A stretch of 64,000 nt of DNA from Coenobita brevimanus. Lineage: Eukaryota > Arthropoda > Malacostraca > Decapoda > Coenobitidae. The DNA lies in the NCBI GenBank assembly GCA_032717465.1, contig CM064697.1:6919033-6983032 (forward strand), in the 5' to 3' direction. Both the position numbers and the translations under genes were made by a program. The notes under the pieces were generated by a model that saw only the letters and a program-made list of their open reading frames with translations, did not search any database and was not told the origin of the DNA. How positions within the stretch are numbered: position 1 is the stretch's first letter; each line of letters opens with the position of its first letter. Positions 22,965 to 33,599 of the stretch are shown here, one piece after another.

Positions 22965-23720
22965 AGGTAAGAGGGCTGAGGTGGGGGGCAAGATGGTTAA
23001 ACGGCAGGGTGGGAGGGCGGGAAGTTAAAAGGCAGGGTGGGAGGGAAGCAAGTTAAAAGGCAGGGTGGGAGGAAGAGAAGTTAAAAGGCTGGGTGGAAGG
23101 GGGGGGAAGTCAAAAGGCAGGGTGGGAGGGAGGGAAGCTGAAAAGCAGGGTGGGAGGGAGGGAATTATAAGAAGGGGTGGGAGAGAGGGAAGTTAAAAGG
23201 CAGGGTGGGAGGAAGGGGAAGTTAAAAAGCAGGGTGGGAGTGAGGGAAGCTGATAAGCAGGGTGGGAGGGAGGGAAGTTAAAAGGCAGGGTGGAAGAAGG
23301 AAGTTAAAAGGCAGGGTGGGAGGGAGGGAAGTTAAAAGGCAGGGAGGTTGTGACATGGGAGTGAGGGGAGCAGTGAGGTTTGAAAAGGAGGGGGGTTAAA
23401 AGGGAGGGAAGTTAAAAGGAGGGAAGAGAAGGGAAAACGGAAGGTGATTACAAGGGAGGAAGGTTAATAAGGAAGACACAAAGAGGGATCATTAAAGAAG
23501 TGAGGGTGTGATAAGGATGGGATAGGATAAGATGGGAGGATTAAGAAGAAGGGAGGTTGGAAGGAAGATTAAAAGAGAGGGAAGACGGTTGCAAGATTAA
23601 AGGACATGGAAGACAGAAGAGTGGTTAAAAGAGGGGAAAGATGGGAAGGAGTATAAAGGGGAGGGAAGGTGGGAGAGACGGAACAAAGGAGGAATGGAGT
23701 GGGGGTAAGAGTTGATGAAT
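22965..23720. repeat. 27-bp G/A-rich minisatellite
   Basis: AAAAGGCAGGGTGGGAGGGA followed by GGGAAGTT recurs about 14 times between 22995 and 23350 with unit length about 27 bp, then decays into purine-rich AGGGAAGTTAAAA-type sequence up to about 23720. Confidence 0.9.
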
Positions 23721-23920
23721 ATAATGATAGGGAGGAAAAACTCGTAAACTTTTCTTCTCCACAAATGATCAGTCTTATTCACCGACCTTCTCCCTCTTTC
23801 CGTGCATCCACATCCTCCTCAAATATTCACCGAACCATTAATCTGTCTGTCTGTGTCGCCTTCGTCCACCTAATTTAGCAAATAATATGCAAATATATGC
23901 TCTACCTATGCTTGTATCTA

Positions 23921-24134
23921 CAGGGTGTGCACAAAGCCTTGCTGGGTAAACAAAAATATATTGCCTGTAAACGACTTAACATACTGAGGTGCAATTTTTT
24001 TTACGCATCGAGGAGTGACTGCAAAAACTTTTATTTAATCTTGCTTAAAAAACAGTGCTTTTCAATATGTTAGGCCATCGACAAGTAATAAATTTGTGTA
24101 AAGTCATCACTAGCAGTAATTTGAGGACACCCTG
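23921..24134. mobile_element. MITE-like element with CAGGGTGT inverted ends
   Basis: The left end is CAGGGTGTGCACAAAG (23921-23936). The right end, read on the minus strand, is CAGGGTGTCCTCAAA; the outer eight bases match exactly and inner positions match in part. Length is 214 bp with no coding frame. TA precedes the left end (23919-23920); the right side continues CATA, so a TA target duplication is not clean. Ends of this kind are known for mariner-like non-autonomous elements; that family assignment is an inference. Confidence 0.55.
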
Positions 24135-24399
24135 CATATCCCTTCCATATATCTGTCTATCTATTAATCTACCTGTCTTGAAACACCTACTGTACCTACC
24201 CACCCATTTTAAACAAATGGCACCAAGGTACAAGTATATGTTTCCTATATACATGTACGCGTATCTATATTCCCTATTAACGTCTATCTAACTAACCATC
24301 TACCTGCCTAGAAATACCTGTCCTCCTTACCCACCTGATTAAGCAAATGGTATACAAATATATGCTATCTCCCTGCTTAAGCTCTCCACACTACTTATC

Positions 24400-24914
24400 A
24401 AGCAATGTATCTATCTATCTCTCTATCTGCTGAATATTCATGCGCTTTTACTCTGCCCACCTGGAAGGGAGGGACATGAGAGGTATTTGATGAAAAACAG
24501 GATGAAGTGAGAAATGGGAGAAAGAAGGAAGGGAAGAGAAGATAGGAAGAGAGGTAGCTGAGGAAAGATGACAGAAAAAAGGAGAAGAGATGGCAGGTAT
24601 AAAAAGAAGACAAGAGGAAACAGGAAGAAATACAGATGAGAAACAATATGTGGAGAGGAGGTGACAGGAAGGGGAGACCATACCTAATTAGAAGAAAAGG
24701 AGGGAAGAGACAATAGGAAGAAGAGCAGAACAAATAGCAGGAAGAACTAAGAGATGATAAGAAAGTAAGAGAGAACAAATAAAAACGCAAGGAGTTAACT
24801 GAGAAAAGCAAATTGAAGAGGGGTTACCTGAGAAGAGTGAGATAAGAAAGAAGGGGAAAACAGAAGGGAAGGGAGGGAAATAAGAGGGAAGAGTTAAGAG
24901 AATATGAAGTTCTA
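24400..24914. repeat. Polypurine tract flanked by TATC runs
   Basis: GA-rich + strand from about 24470 to 24905, with short (TATC)n at about 24407-24427. No coding evidence. Confidence 0.7.
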
Positions 24915-25066
24915 TCTATCTATCTATCTATTGCCAGACGCCTCAATCCCGTTTGGGGTGGCCACAAACAAATCGCCTCCAAGTCGCCCTGTCCCCCGCC
25001 ATTTCACTGCCCTGCTCCCAACTCACACCCCCCTCTCTCATATACCTCTCCACCCCATCCCTCCAA
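24915..25066 (-). pseudogene. Non-LTR retrotransposon 3' fragment, copy A
   Basis: On the minus strand this encodes the last ~32 residues of the element seen at 59296: MREGGVSWEQGSEMAGDRAT, then WRRFVCGHPKRD, then stop. The 3' tail reads GGCGTCTGGCAATAG followed by (ATAG)n, seen on + as (TATC)n at 24915-24931. Homology stops near 25066, where the sequence becomes a G/A-rich spacer, so the copy is strongly 5'-truncated. Confidence 0.85.
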
Positions 25067-25074
25067 GTTACAAG

Positions 25075-25455
25075 ACCAAAAAAAAAAGTGGGGGGGGATT
25101 GTAAAGAACAAGGACGGGAACAAGGAAAGTACAAGGAGACGAAAAGATAAAAGTGAGTGAACGAAGAAAACCTAAATATGAAGGGAAATATGAAGGGAAA
25201 AAAAAAAAAAAAAGAGAGAGATACAAATTGACGAAGTATGCGGGAAAACGAAAATGAAAAATAAACCACAAAGGAGACTATAACTGAAACAAAGAGCATA
25301 ACAAGGAGAAAAATAAAGATATATGATGTGAAGGAGCAGATCTGAAAACTTCATAAGAGATAAGGAAACTAGAACACAGAACAGACGACGCAGGAGACAT
25401 GATATAAAGAAAATACAAAAGTCTGGTCAGAATAATAAAGACATGAAGAACACAT
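25075..25455. repeat. Purine-rich spacer
   Basis: A- and G-rich + strand with A runs at 25077-25087 and 25199-25213. No gene. Confidence 0.6.
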
Positions 25456-25476
25456 ACACACACACACACACACACA

Positions 25477-25512
<36 letters not shown>
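25456..25512. repeat. (CA)n-(TG)n palindrome
   Basis: CA run meets TG run at CACGTG (centre 25479/25480), forming a near-perfect inverted repeat of about 50-57 bp. Confidence 0.93.
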
Positions 25513-25513
<1 letters not shown>

Positions 25514-25697
25514 AGAGAGAGAGAAAAAAAAAAAAACAGGGAAGAACTTAAGAGGAAAAGGGAGCAGATGAGGAATGGTAAGGGAGGCTAGGAAATATGT
25601 GTTTTACTGGACTGATCAAGCACACCCAAGGGACCACCCCGAGGGCCACGCACTTACCTTATCTGCCTCACCTTACCTCATCTTCCCTCTTATCTAG

Positions 25698-25699
<2 letters not shown>

Positions 25700-25733
<34 letters not shown>

Positions 25734-25763
25734 TCTCTCCCTCTCTCTCTCTATCTCTCTCTC
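25700..25763. repeat. (CT)n microsatellite
   Basis: About 32 CT units with single-base interruptions. Confidence 0.95.
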
Positions 25764-26522
25764 GTCACACACCCAAGCCACACCGACAACCCAGCTATAA
25801 CAATAATACATAGCTAAGTCTGCCTAAGCTCCTCATAGTTTCCTCTCTCAATGTTTATCCTTACTCTCAAAACATAAACACTCAACATACCTAAACCACT
25901 TTGATACAAGGTTCATAATATTTACCAAGTCAATTGTCCAGTCGTCTGATCAGATTTATAGTGATGAGCTATATATATGCTTGTTCTGAAACCTTAGGAA
26001 ATTATCGTTGAGACGAAGCCATCGACATAAAAAAATAATCAGTGGGAGCTTTGAACATGGAAATGAAAAAACTTAAAGAATAAACTGGAATATTTCGACA
26101 GACAGTTCAAAGCAGCCCCACTCACTTCCTCTTCAAACATAACTCAGGATTTCTCTTAAGATTCTCTCTCCCCGGTGCACCTCCTTCACTCTTCGCTCCC
26201 CACATCCCTGACTTTATAACCTCCCACCGCCTCCATTAAGCATCCATTTCTTACCGTCATAATTCAACATGTCTTTGAGTACTTCACTGTGGAGTTTCTA
26301 CGGATTCCCACCAGCAGCAGCTTCCCACCTATCCTTCCCACCATTCATCCCTGACATCATCACTTCACCCTCCTCTTTCCACAACCCATCTCATGTCAAA
26401 ACCATGAATGCAAATATAGACTCCTTCCCAATCAAGTATTCACAAAGAAATCAAATACCATAAACATCTGGGCAACAATGAAAACAATTACCAGTTATAT
26501 AACGACATTAAGGCTACTGAAA

Positions 26523-26527
<5 letters not shown>
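25764..26527. other. Unassigned intergenic DNA
   Basis: Mixed sequence, with a C-rich patch at 26160-26400; no gene or known element seen. Confidence 0.5.

Positions 26528-26602
<75 letters not shown>
26528..26602. repeat. (TA)n microsatellite
   Basis: About 37 TA units, self-complementary. Confidence 0.97.
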
Positions 26603-26606
<4 letters not shown>

Positions 26607-27062
26607 GTGAATACTATCAGGCTTTGAATTCTTTTAGAGATCTAGAGAAAATAACACTCATCGATGAAGATCGTTCCATGTAACGGAGATCAACTCAGTC
26701 CTGTGGTAATTCACAAATCCCAGTGAACATTTGTATTTACAGACACATTACAGTACCGACAATTCAAGTAAATCAAACGTAGACATCACATACAAGCTTC
26801 TATTCCAATCAGCAGACAAGCAGGCTTAACACATGTCATGACGGAAACTGAATCAGTCAAAGTGGCCAACTTTAACCTGTCTCATATCACTTAGGATGAT
26901 CTTTCAGTTGCACAGTATATCAACTAGATTAATTACTTTTCCAAGAGGGGCTCGATTAAACCAATACTCAATCTATTTCGCTTTGTAAACAATATGGAAA
27001 TGTTATTCTGTTGACAAAATACCTTAGACAATGCAATTATTCGATATATACTGTATATATAC

Positions 27063-27103
<41 letters not shown>

Positions 27104-27329
27104 CGTCCCACGAAGAGCAAAATGCATGTCCTCAAGAAAAAAACAAATCACATTACAAGGTACAAAAGTAAATTATGTACGGTCAAGTTTTATTGAACAT
27201 TTCCTTAATCATCAAAATCAATCATACCAATGAAGAAGAGGAATTCACAGTACAAAAACTATGCCAAAAGGGTATTGTTTGTAAAAGAGCCCTGTAACAC
27301 TGAAATAAGTTGCATTAGCTTAAGCAACT
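26603..27329. other. Unassigned AT-rich DNA with (GA)n
   Basis: Contains (GA)n at 27065-27101; otherwise nothing recognised. It may include unrecognisable 5' parts of the decayed LINE that follows. Confidence 0.45.
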
Positions 27330-28590
27330 AGACAGCATCCCACTTATAATGCAACAGAATAGTATAATTAAACCAGGAGAGATGTCAAGAAGCTAATTAG
27401 GGATGCTACAAGAGGGTATGAAAAGAGAATAGCAAAAGGAACCACTAAGGGTCCTTATATGTATAAATAAATAAAAAGCACAAATTGAGATTCCCCTTGA
27501 AAACGAGGCATGGTAGATAAAACAACAGCTGGTATTAAGTGAACAGTCACCACTGATGATGACTAAATCTGCTACATGTTCACCACAAACTACAAAACCA
27601 GTAAATTAATCAAGCAACATCTTGATTAGAGTTTAGTACCATTAATGGAGAAGTTCAGTACTGTACTGTCAGAATTTAGAAAAGACGTTTACATAAGCAT
27701 GGATCCAGATTTTCTTCTCCTCGAGTAACTACAGTAAATTTGATTTTTTAAAAACTGCAAAGAAACGCTTTCAATTTTCCACGAGTTATTTCAACAGAGA
27801 GCTTCACTACATGATTGGAAAGCAGGTAATACAAACATTAATATATAGGAAAGGACGAAGGATAACACCAGGAATCCACTGATTCATCAACTTCACTTGG
27901 GTTATTTGAAAAAGAGAAGGTTGTAAAGGGCTAACTGATTAAACTAATAAAACCCTAAATCAATTCATTAATGACACTCAAAATGATTAACAGAACCAGA
28001 GATACTGTTAGACTAACTGAATTTAGATTTCTCAATTTCACCATATCCAAAACAGTTAACATAATATACTAAAACTTATATACAAAAGCTTATGAAACTC
28101 CCCATGATAAGTTGATATTAAATAAAACTCCAGCAACGACCAGAATTTTATTTTTATGGATCGAGAACTGGTTGCAAAAAAGAGTAACATATCAAGTTAT
28201 CTTGAAGACCGGTAATTAGTGGAGTTCCTCAAGGATATGTGCTGAGACTGGATCTATTCATCATCTATATCATCGACTGCAGTTCTAGAAACGTACAGGT
28301 AACCATTTTTAAACATGGGTAATACATTTATCAGACCGAGTTAAACACCATCCTCAGAGAAGCGCTAAAGCTAAATCGATGAGTGGTCAGCAAACTGGTA
28401 ATATGTCCTATAAATGTCAGGCAGTCGAAATGTGAATGTTCAGTCAGATCTATGAGTTAACGATGATGGTCAGCTGATAAATACAAACCTCATCATCAAA
28501 GACCTTGAGGTAACAGTCTCACATACCGGTACACTAAATTATACTTCTCACAACACGTCAATGAAGCAGCCAAAATGATAAGTGCTCAGA
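27330..28590 (+). pseudogene. Decayed non-LTR retrotransposon reverse transcriptase (jockey-like)
   Basis: No long frame survives, but conserved blocks appear on the plus strand in the right order across several frames. GYEKRIAKGTTKGPYMY is at about 27414. DWKAGN is at about 27817, normally followed by a lysine-rich NYRPVSL-type block that is eroded here. WIENWLQKRVTYQVI is at about 28159, SGVPQGYVL at 28210-28236 and LFIIYI just after. The catalytic FADD block should lie near 28300 but is replaced by a frame with a stop. Then DLEVTV is at about 28503 and NEAAKMIS at about 28560. A (CA)n run at 28593 replaces whatever followed. Frameshifts and stops make it a clear pseudogene. The block order is that of the RT domain of jockey/I-type elements. 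Confidence 0.8.
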
Positions 28591-28591
28591 C

Positions 28592-28592
<1 letters not shown>

Positions 28593-28649
<57 letters not shown>

Positions 28650-28669
28650 ACACACACACACACACACAT
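28593..28669. repeat. (CA)n microsatellite
   Basis: About 38 CA units with one interruption, directly abutting the decayed RT. Confidence 0.97.
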
Positions 28670-29404
28670 TTAAAACTAATGACAGCATAATATAATGCAT
28701 TCAATAAACCAAAAAATTGTTTCCAAATGCACTACTCACTCAAAATACTCCAAATGCTTCCCAAGTTTACACCCATGCACATGTGGGTGGGGGATTACTT
28801 TTCCAAGAACAAAAAGTAGCGTTTCTTAACCCTAAGGATCCTATGTTTTTCCGGACACAAAACGCATCACCTTACGTGCATAACACATTCACCCTCTATG
28901 CTAATCATGTACAAGCCAGCCTCTACAATTTATTCATCTATTCTCAAGTCTCCTTTAACCTACCCTGAGTACACTGAACTGTTCGTGGATTCTGCCTTAT
29001 GCAATGATATTATTAACCTGAGGGCAGTAGCGCAAACAGCAAGTAAGCTAATTCCCCCAGTTCGTAGTAAACATCAAAAGGAAGGACTGGGAGAACAAGG
29101 TAGCATAAAATCTGTGACTGTAAGATCATTACCCAAATCCAAAGCAGGGGACTGAAACCTACGGAGTAACACTGTAAAGTGGATAATGCCAAGTACATCT
29201 CTAATAATATTATACCAGAAAACAGAACAAATTTCCAAAATATGGTAAGAAACCTAGACAACAGATAGGGGAAAAAAATGAATGATCAACTGATTTTACC
29301 CCTAAAAACACATGTTTCATGCATGCGGTATTACTCCGTGCAATAATAATTCATTGGGTACTAGTGCATGATAGGGTATTATCGGAACATTATAACCATG
29401 CAAG
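28670..29404. other. Unassigned DNA
   Basis: Short open plus frames at 28717-28968 and 28898-29155 have no recognised domain. It could be the 3' remainder of the preceding LINE, but I see no conserved block. Confidence 0.35.
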
Positions 29405-29757
29405 ACTTCCTATCTATCTATCTATTGCCAGACGCCTTAATCACGTACGGGGTGGCCACAAACAAATCGCCTCCACGTCGCCCTGTCCCCCGCCATTTCA
29501 CTGACCTGCTCCCAACTCACACACCCCTCTCTCATATATCTCTCCACTCCATCCTTCCATCTCATCCTCGGCCTCCCCCTCCCTCTCCCCCCCTCAACCT
29601 CACTCACATACACTCTCTGCGTCAGTTTCTCACCCTCCATCCTCCCCACATGGCCAAACCACCTCAGTGTGTTCCTCCTAACGCTTCCTATCACATCCAC
29701 ATTCACACTACAACGCTCCTTTATATCCTCATTTGTCAGCCTGTCTCTCCATGTGAC
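29405..29757 (-). pseudogene. Non-LTR retrotransposon 3' fragment, copy B
   Basis: Minus-strand frame encoding the last ~108 residues of the same family as 59296: VTWRDRLTNEDIKERCSVNV, NTLRWFGHVGRMEGEKLTQR, YVSEVEGGRGRGRPRMRW, ending WRRFVCGHPVRD and a stop at 29437-29439. The 3' tail is (ATAG)n, seen on + as CTATCTATCTATCTA at about 29411-29425. Homology ends near 29757, where CGTGGAGTCACATGG-type sequence should continue upstream but does not. The surviving frame is uninterrupted, suggesting fairly recent insertion. Confidence 0.88.
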
Positions 29758-30093
29758 TCTGTCTCTTGCAAATACCACTTATCAACAACTGGTAAAAAGT
29801 TGACAGGTTATTACCTGAGCATCAGTACTAATTACGAGAAAGCTCTGCCTATTGCATATAAATCCATATCACCCATTAGAAACTGGTGTATCGGAGACTG
29901 GGTATTACTTGAACTCCATTAACAAATTCATGCAAACTGTGCTGTTCCTTGTAATTATTACTGCTTCGAACATTATATTACACTAATGCTTGGATTCGAC
30001 CATCCTGATTTTAACTACTGCCCACGTCTTTTTTGCAGCCACGTAATGCGTTACAATATCAATTTATTCTTATGTACGAAAAGTGAAGAAATG

Positions 30094-30094
<1 letters not shown>
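29758..30094. other. Unassigned DNA
   Basis: Unique-looking AT-rich sequence; no feature recognised. Confidence 0.5.

Positions 30095-30151
<57 letters not shown>
30095..30151. repeat. (CA)n microsatellite
   Basis: About 28 CA units. Confidence 0.97.
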
Positions 30152-30152
<1 letters not shown>

Positions 30153-30169
30153 TATCATCTTGCTTTTCA

Positions 30170-30730
30170 CCTCTTGCCCTTTCTCCTAACAACGCCGCTC
30201 CTCCGTTCCCTTAACTCTCGCCCTTTCGATCTCGTAGTCTCTTCTTCTCACGCTCTCTATCTTCACAATACCACTTCTCATTTTCCATCGTATTTCCCTT
30301 CTCATCAACCCTCCTCAGTTCCCATAATCAATCTCTCTCTCTCTCTCGCTCTCTCTCCGCCCTTCTTCCTCACCCGCGTATGTATTCCTTTCTACTCTCA
30401 ACTCCGTTTATCTTTCTCTCCTCTCTACTCGTCTCGCCCTTCTCCCCATTCACCTCTATCCCTTTCTCATCCCGACAGTCTGTATCTTCTTCTCTCCAGT
30501 CTCTATTGCTCCCTTCTCACAACTCTTCACTATCCTTCCCTTCTCCCTACCTGTCTGAATCAGCTCTTTCTTTCCACCCGTCTTACCTTCTCTCATCCCC
30601 TCAGCTTCTACCCCTCCCTCCATTCCCATCCCTCCTTCCTCCTCATCCGCCTATATCCTTGTCTCCTATCCTCCTCCTCCCCACCACGCTTCTACATCCT
30701 TCTTTAATCCTATCATCCTCTACCCTCGCC
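30170..30730. repeat. Polypyrimidine tract
   Basis: C/T-rich + strand including (CT)n at 30328-30357. Overlapping Ser/Leu/Pro-rich frames are not genes. Confidence 0.8.
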
Positions 30731-31930
30731 TCAGTGTCGGTAATTAGTGGGAGTGTTGGTGTTGTAGGACGTGATTGATGTATCGCCTCCCTTCCCTCGC
30801 CACCCCAGCCCACAACCGGGTCAGCGAGGAAAAAGGAAAACAAACTTGGGTGCTCCATAACGAAGCTTGCAGGCAATCTAAGTTCCGAACACGCTATAAA
30901 TTTACTTACAACTTTGCTCATTAGGAGGCTAAATAATAAGATAAATAAGTTAGTACCTGACAACGAGGCTTCCAGGCAACAGAAGTTCCCAACACGACAC
31001 TAACTTAATTGCTCTGTTTAATTAGCAGCTGAGGAAGTTGAGGCCCTGCCAGTTCAAGCATACAAATTATCTTAAATCATTTCCTACTTATGGTGACCTC
31101 TGAACCCTACTGGTGAAGACTGAGATACTATTATAATAAACTTTCATTCTTTCAGTGCTGAGAATTTCACTCGGCCTAATAAAACTATCTGTCCTTAGCC
31201 ACCTCAAATTTTTAAAGTTGTTTGACGGCCTGTGAACGGGTAAATCGGTACGTTTTCAAGTTTATCTTAAGCAGGAGTTTCCCTCATCCGAATCATATCA
31301 TCTGCCATTAGAATAAAGTAATAGAGAGGCTTTTGCATAAATTACAAAGTAAAACAAAACAGTAGAAATATGAATGATCTCGAAACAATCCATCCCACAC
31401 TCCACTCCTCACTGCCTGACTCGCTGTACACCGCCGGTCCTCAGGCGTGATGGAGGTTAATGTGTAAAAGGATGTGTGTATGGGAGACCAGCTTATGTAG
31501 AGCTGCCTCACTCCGGATACAAATGAAATGCACGTCTAATTTATCATACACATTTACATCGAAATCTATGTAGGTATAACTTATATTCTATCTGTGCTTC
31601 AAGCCAAAAATAAAAAATAAAATAAACTTACAGGTACCTAAATATAAACCCACACAACACAGTTCCTTTTCAGATTAATTATTATACTTCGATTCATAAT
31701 GGAGGAAGCTCGGTACACAATGCATGGTATATGTACTGCATTTTCTAATAATTTTTCACACTTTATATGCTATTTATGTAACTGCGTTGGTCCTCACAAG
31801 GCCTCAAAAATCAAAAGAATACAAGGGGCAATACGAGAAACAAATCACAAAGGAGGAGTTGTCAAGGCAGCTTCCAAACACAAGAGTACGAACCCCAAGA
31901 ACAAGAATATGATGTACCCTGTCTAATCCT
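30731..31930. other. Unassigned intergenic DNA
   Basis: A diverged duplication is visible: AACGAAGCTTGCAGGCAA with CTAAGTTCC (30859-30890) resembles AACGAGGCTTCCAGGCAA with AGAAGTTCC (30962-30989). A 75-codon plus frame at 31699 has no recognised domain. Confidence 0.45.
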
Positions 31931-32400
31931 TCCATATAATCCTTCCCTTTACCTTCCTTCTTTGCCTTATTTCCCATACACCCTTTACCTTCCCTTTTGC
32001 GTTGGTTTCATTTTGCTTTTTTTCCTGCCTTCCCTTTGTTTTCTTCCCGTTACTTCATTTTCTTTCCTCTCTTTATTATCCTTTTATCAATTTTTTCATT
32101 TATTTTCCTCTGGTACCTTTGTTTTCCTCTTTTATCTTTATCTTCCTTCCACCTTTACCACCATTTCTTTCCTTTGCTTTCATTTCCACGTTCTTTCTTC
32201 CATTGTCTTTATTTTCCTCGCATCTTTATTTTTCTTTCCTTCCTGTTTCCAATTTCCTTTACTTCCACTGTCTATTTTCCTCCCTTCCTTACTTTTCTTT
32301 CCTTCCAGTTTTCACTTTCCTTTATTTTCTTCCCTTGTCTTTATTTTTGGCACTTACATTATTTTCCATCCTTAATTTTCCTTACATCAAGCAGAGGAAA
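31931..32400. repeat. T/C-rich minisatellite (CTTTCC/TTTTCCTC-rich)
   Basis: Recurring TTTATTTTCCTC, CTTTCCTTCC and TTTTCTTTCC words on the + strand, for example near 32210, 32230 and 32270. Phe/Leu/Ser-rich frames are artefacts. Confidence 0.75.
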
Positions 32401-32737
32401 CTCACTAACTTGTCTTGCTATTACAGTGCCACGAAGAAAGTCCAAATCGGGTGGAATCCGTTTTATCTTACCAACAAATAACATTCCCATACGTGTCTAT
32501 CATCCTTCCTTAAGAAACAAAAATAAAAATAAAATAAATTCAATCGTGGTTCAGAAGGCCCAGGTATAATTCTTCCATATGAAACTCACCAATCATTTCC
32601 TCCAGGTAAAGGTCTTCCAAATGAAACCCACTATTTATTTCACAGGTATGATTTCTTCCATGTAAACTTGCCAATCATTTCCCCTAGGTATAATTCCTCT
32701 ATATATACGAAACTCAATCATTTTCCCAAGGATAATT

Positions 32738-33326
32738 ACTTGTCCCCGCTCCGGAGGGGCTTGGGGACGGGTATTGTTTTCAGTTCGTTTGTTGGTTTGT
32801 TTACCTCTCTGACTGTCTGTCTGTTAACAACTTTACGCGAAAACTACCGGTGCGATTTTGGCTAAAATTACAAGGAAGATAGGCTACAACCATCTGATCA
32901 CCTGATTAAAATTGGGGCCAAATTGGGCCAAGGCCTAGGCTGCAGGCCCCCCAAATCGTAAAAATACAATCGTTTCTTCGCCACGACTCCTTTCAAATTC
33001 GCCATATCGACATGAAACCAAAACCTAAAGGTGAATCTTTCAAATCTGCATCCTGTAACATGTCTCATCACATCAGGGGGGTCACTTCCCCGTTAGCAGT
33101 AGGGGGTCTGTCAGGTGGATCGGGCCTAAAATTTCAAAGTCACTTCCCCGTTAGCAGTAGAGGGTCTGTCAGGTGGATCGGGCCTAAAATTTCAAATGGG
33201 CATAAAATCGTAATTTTTCACCCGGTTTACTCCAAATTTGCTATGTGACATCTTATGTTGTGTTTATACGTCGGCACTAAAATGACTGCCGGGGACGGGT
33301 TTGCTGTGCCTTAGCACCGCTTCCTG
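32738..33326 (+). mobile_element. Second Helentron-like element with tandem 58-bp core
   Basis: The head ACTTGTCCCCGCTCCGGAGG leads into GGTATTGTTTTC and a GTTTGTTGGTTTG...CTGTCTGTCTGTTAACA block, then a GCGAAAACTA block. This matches, in order and spacing, the head of copy 4 at 57181 (GGTTATGTTTTAC, TTTGCTTGTTTG, TATGTCTGTTAGCA, CAAAAAGTTA). The tail has CGGGGAC (inverted to GTCCCCG in the head) and a GTGC-CTTA-GCAC hairpin at about 33305-33316. Left flank is TT. Inside, GTCACTTCCCCGTTAGCAGT begins each of two tandem 58-bp units. No coding frame; non-autonomous. The exact 3' boundary is uncertain. Confidence 0.6.
33081..33196 (+). repeat. 58-bp tandem duplication inside the second element
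   Basis: Units 33081-33138 and 33139-33196 are identical except for one G-to-A change (AGGGGG versus AGAGGG), implying a recent duplication. Confidence 0.95.
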
Positions 33327-33350
33327 TTCTTCCTGTGAAACTCGCTAATC

Positions 33351-33483
33351 AGGGTGGAGAGAAGGGATGGGTAAGAAGGAAGAAATGTGTGAAGAGGATG
33401 AGTATGGAGAGAGAAAAGAAGAAGGGTGAAGACAGGGTAGGTGAAAGGAGAAAAGATATAAGGAGAATTAATGCTGGAAAGGG
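33351..33483. repeat. 133-bp direct duplication, copy 1
   Basis: Matches 34598-34730 over the same length, starting AGGGTGGAGAGAAGGGATGG and ending GCTGGAAAGGG, with only a few substitutions. It starts just past the end of the second Helentron-like element. Confidence 0.9.
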
Positions 33484-33599
33484 AGGGTAGGTGTGGTTGA
33501 GAAGACATCCCTGGTAAGCTGTGGCCAGGGTCCAGGGTAGGAAAACACACTCCCTCGCGCAAAAGTAAACAAGGCCCAGCTACCGTCCCCATCCGTCTG

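Noticed and set aside
22965..23350. Regular 27-bp direct repeats considered as a CRISPR array
   Set aside because: Units are contiguous without unique spacers and the context is eukaryotic; it is a minisatellite.
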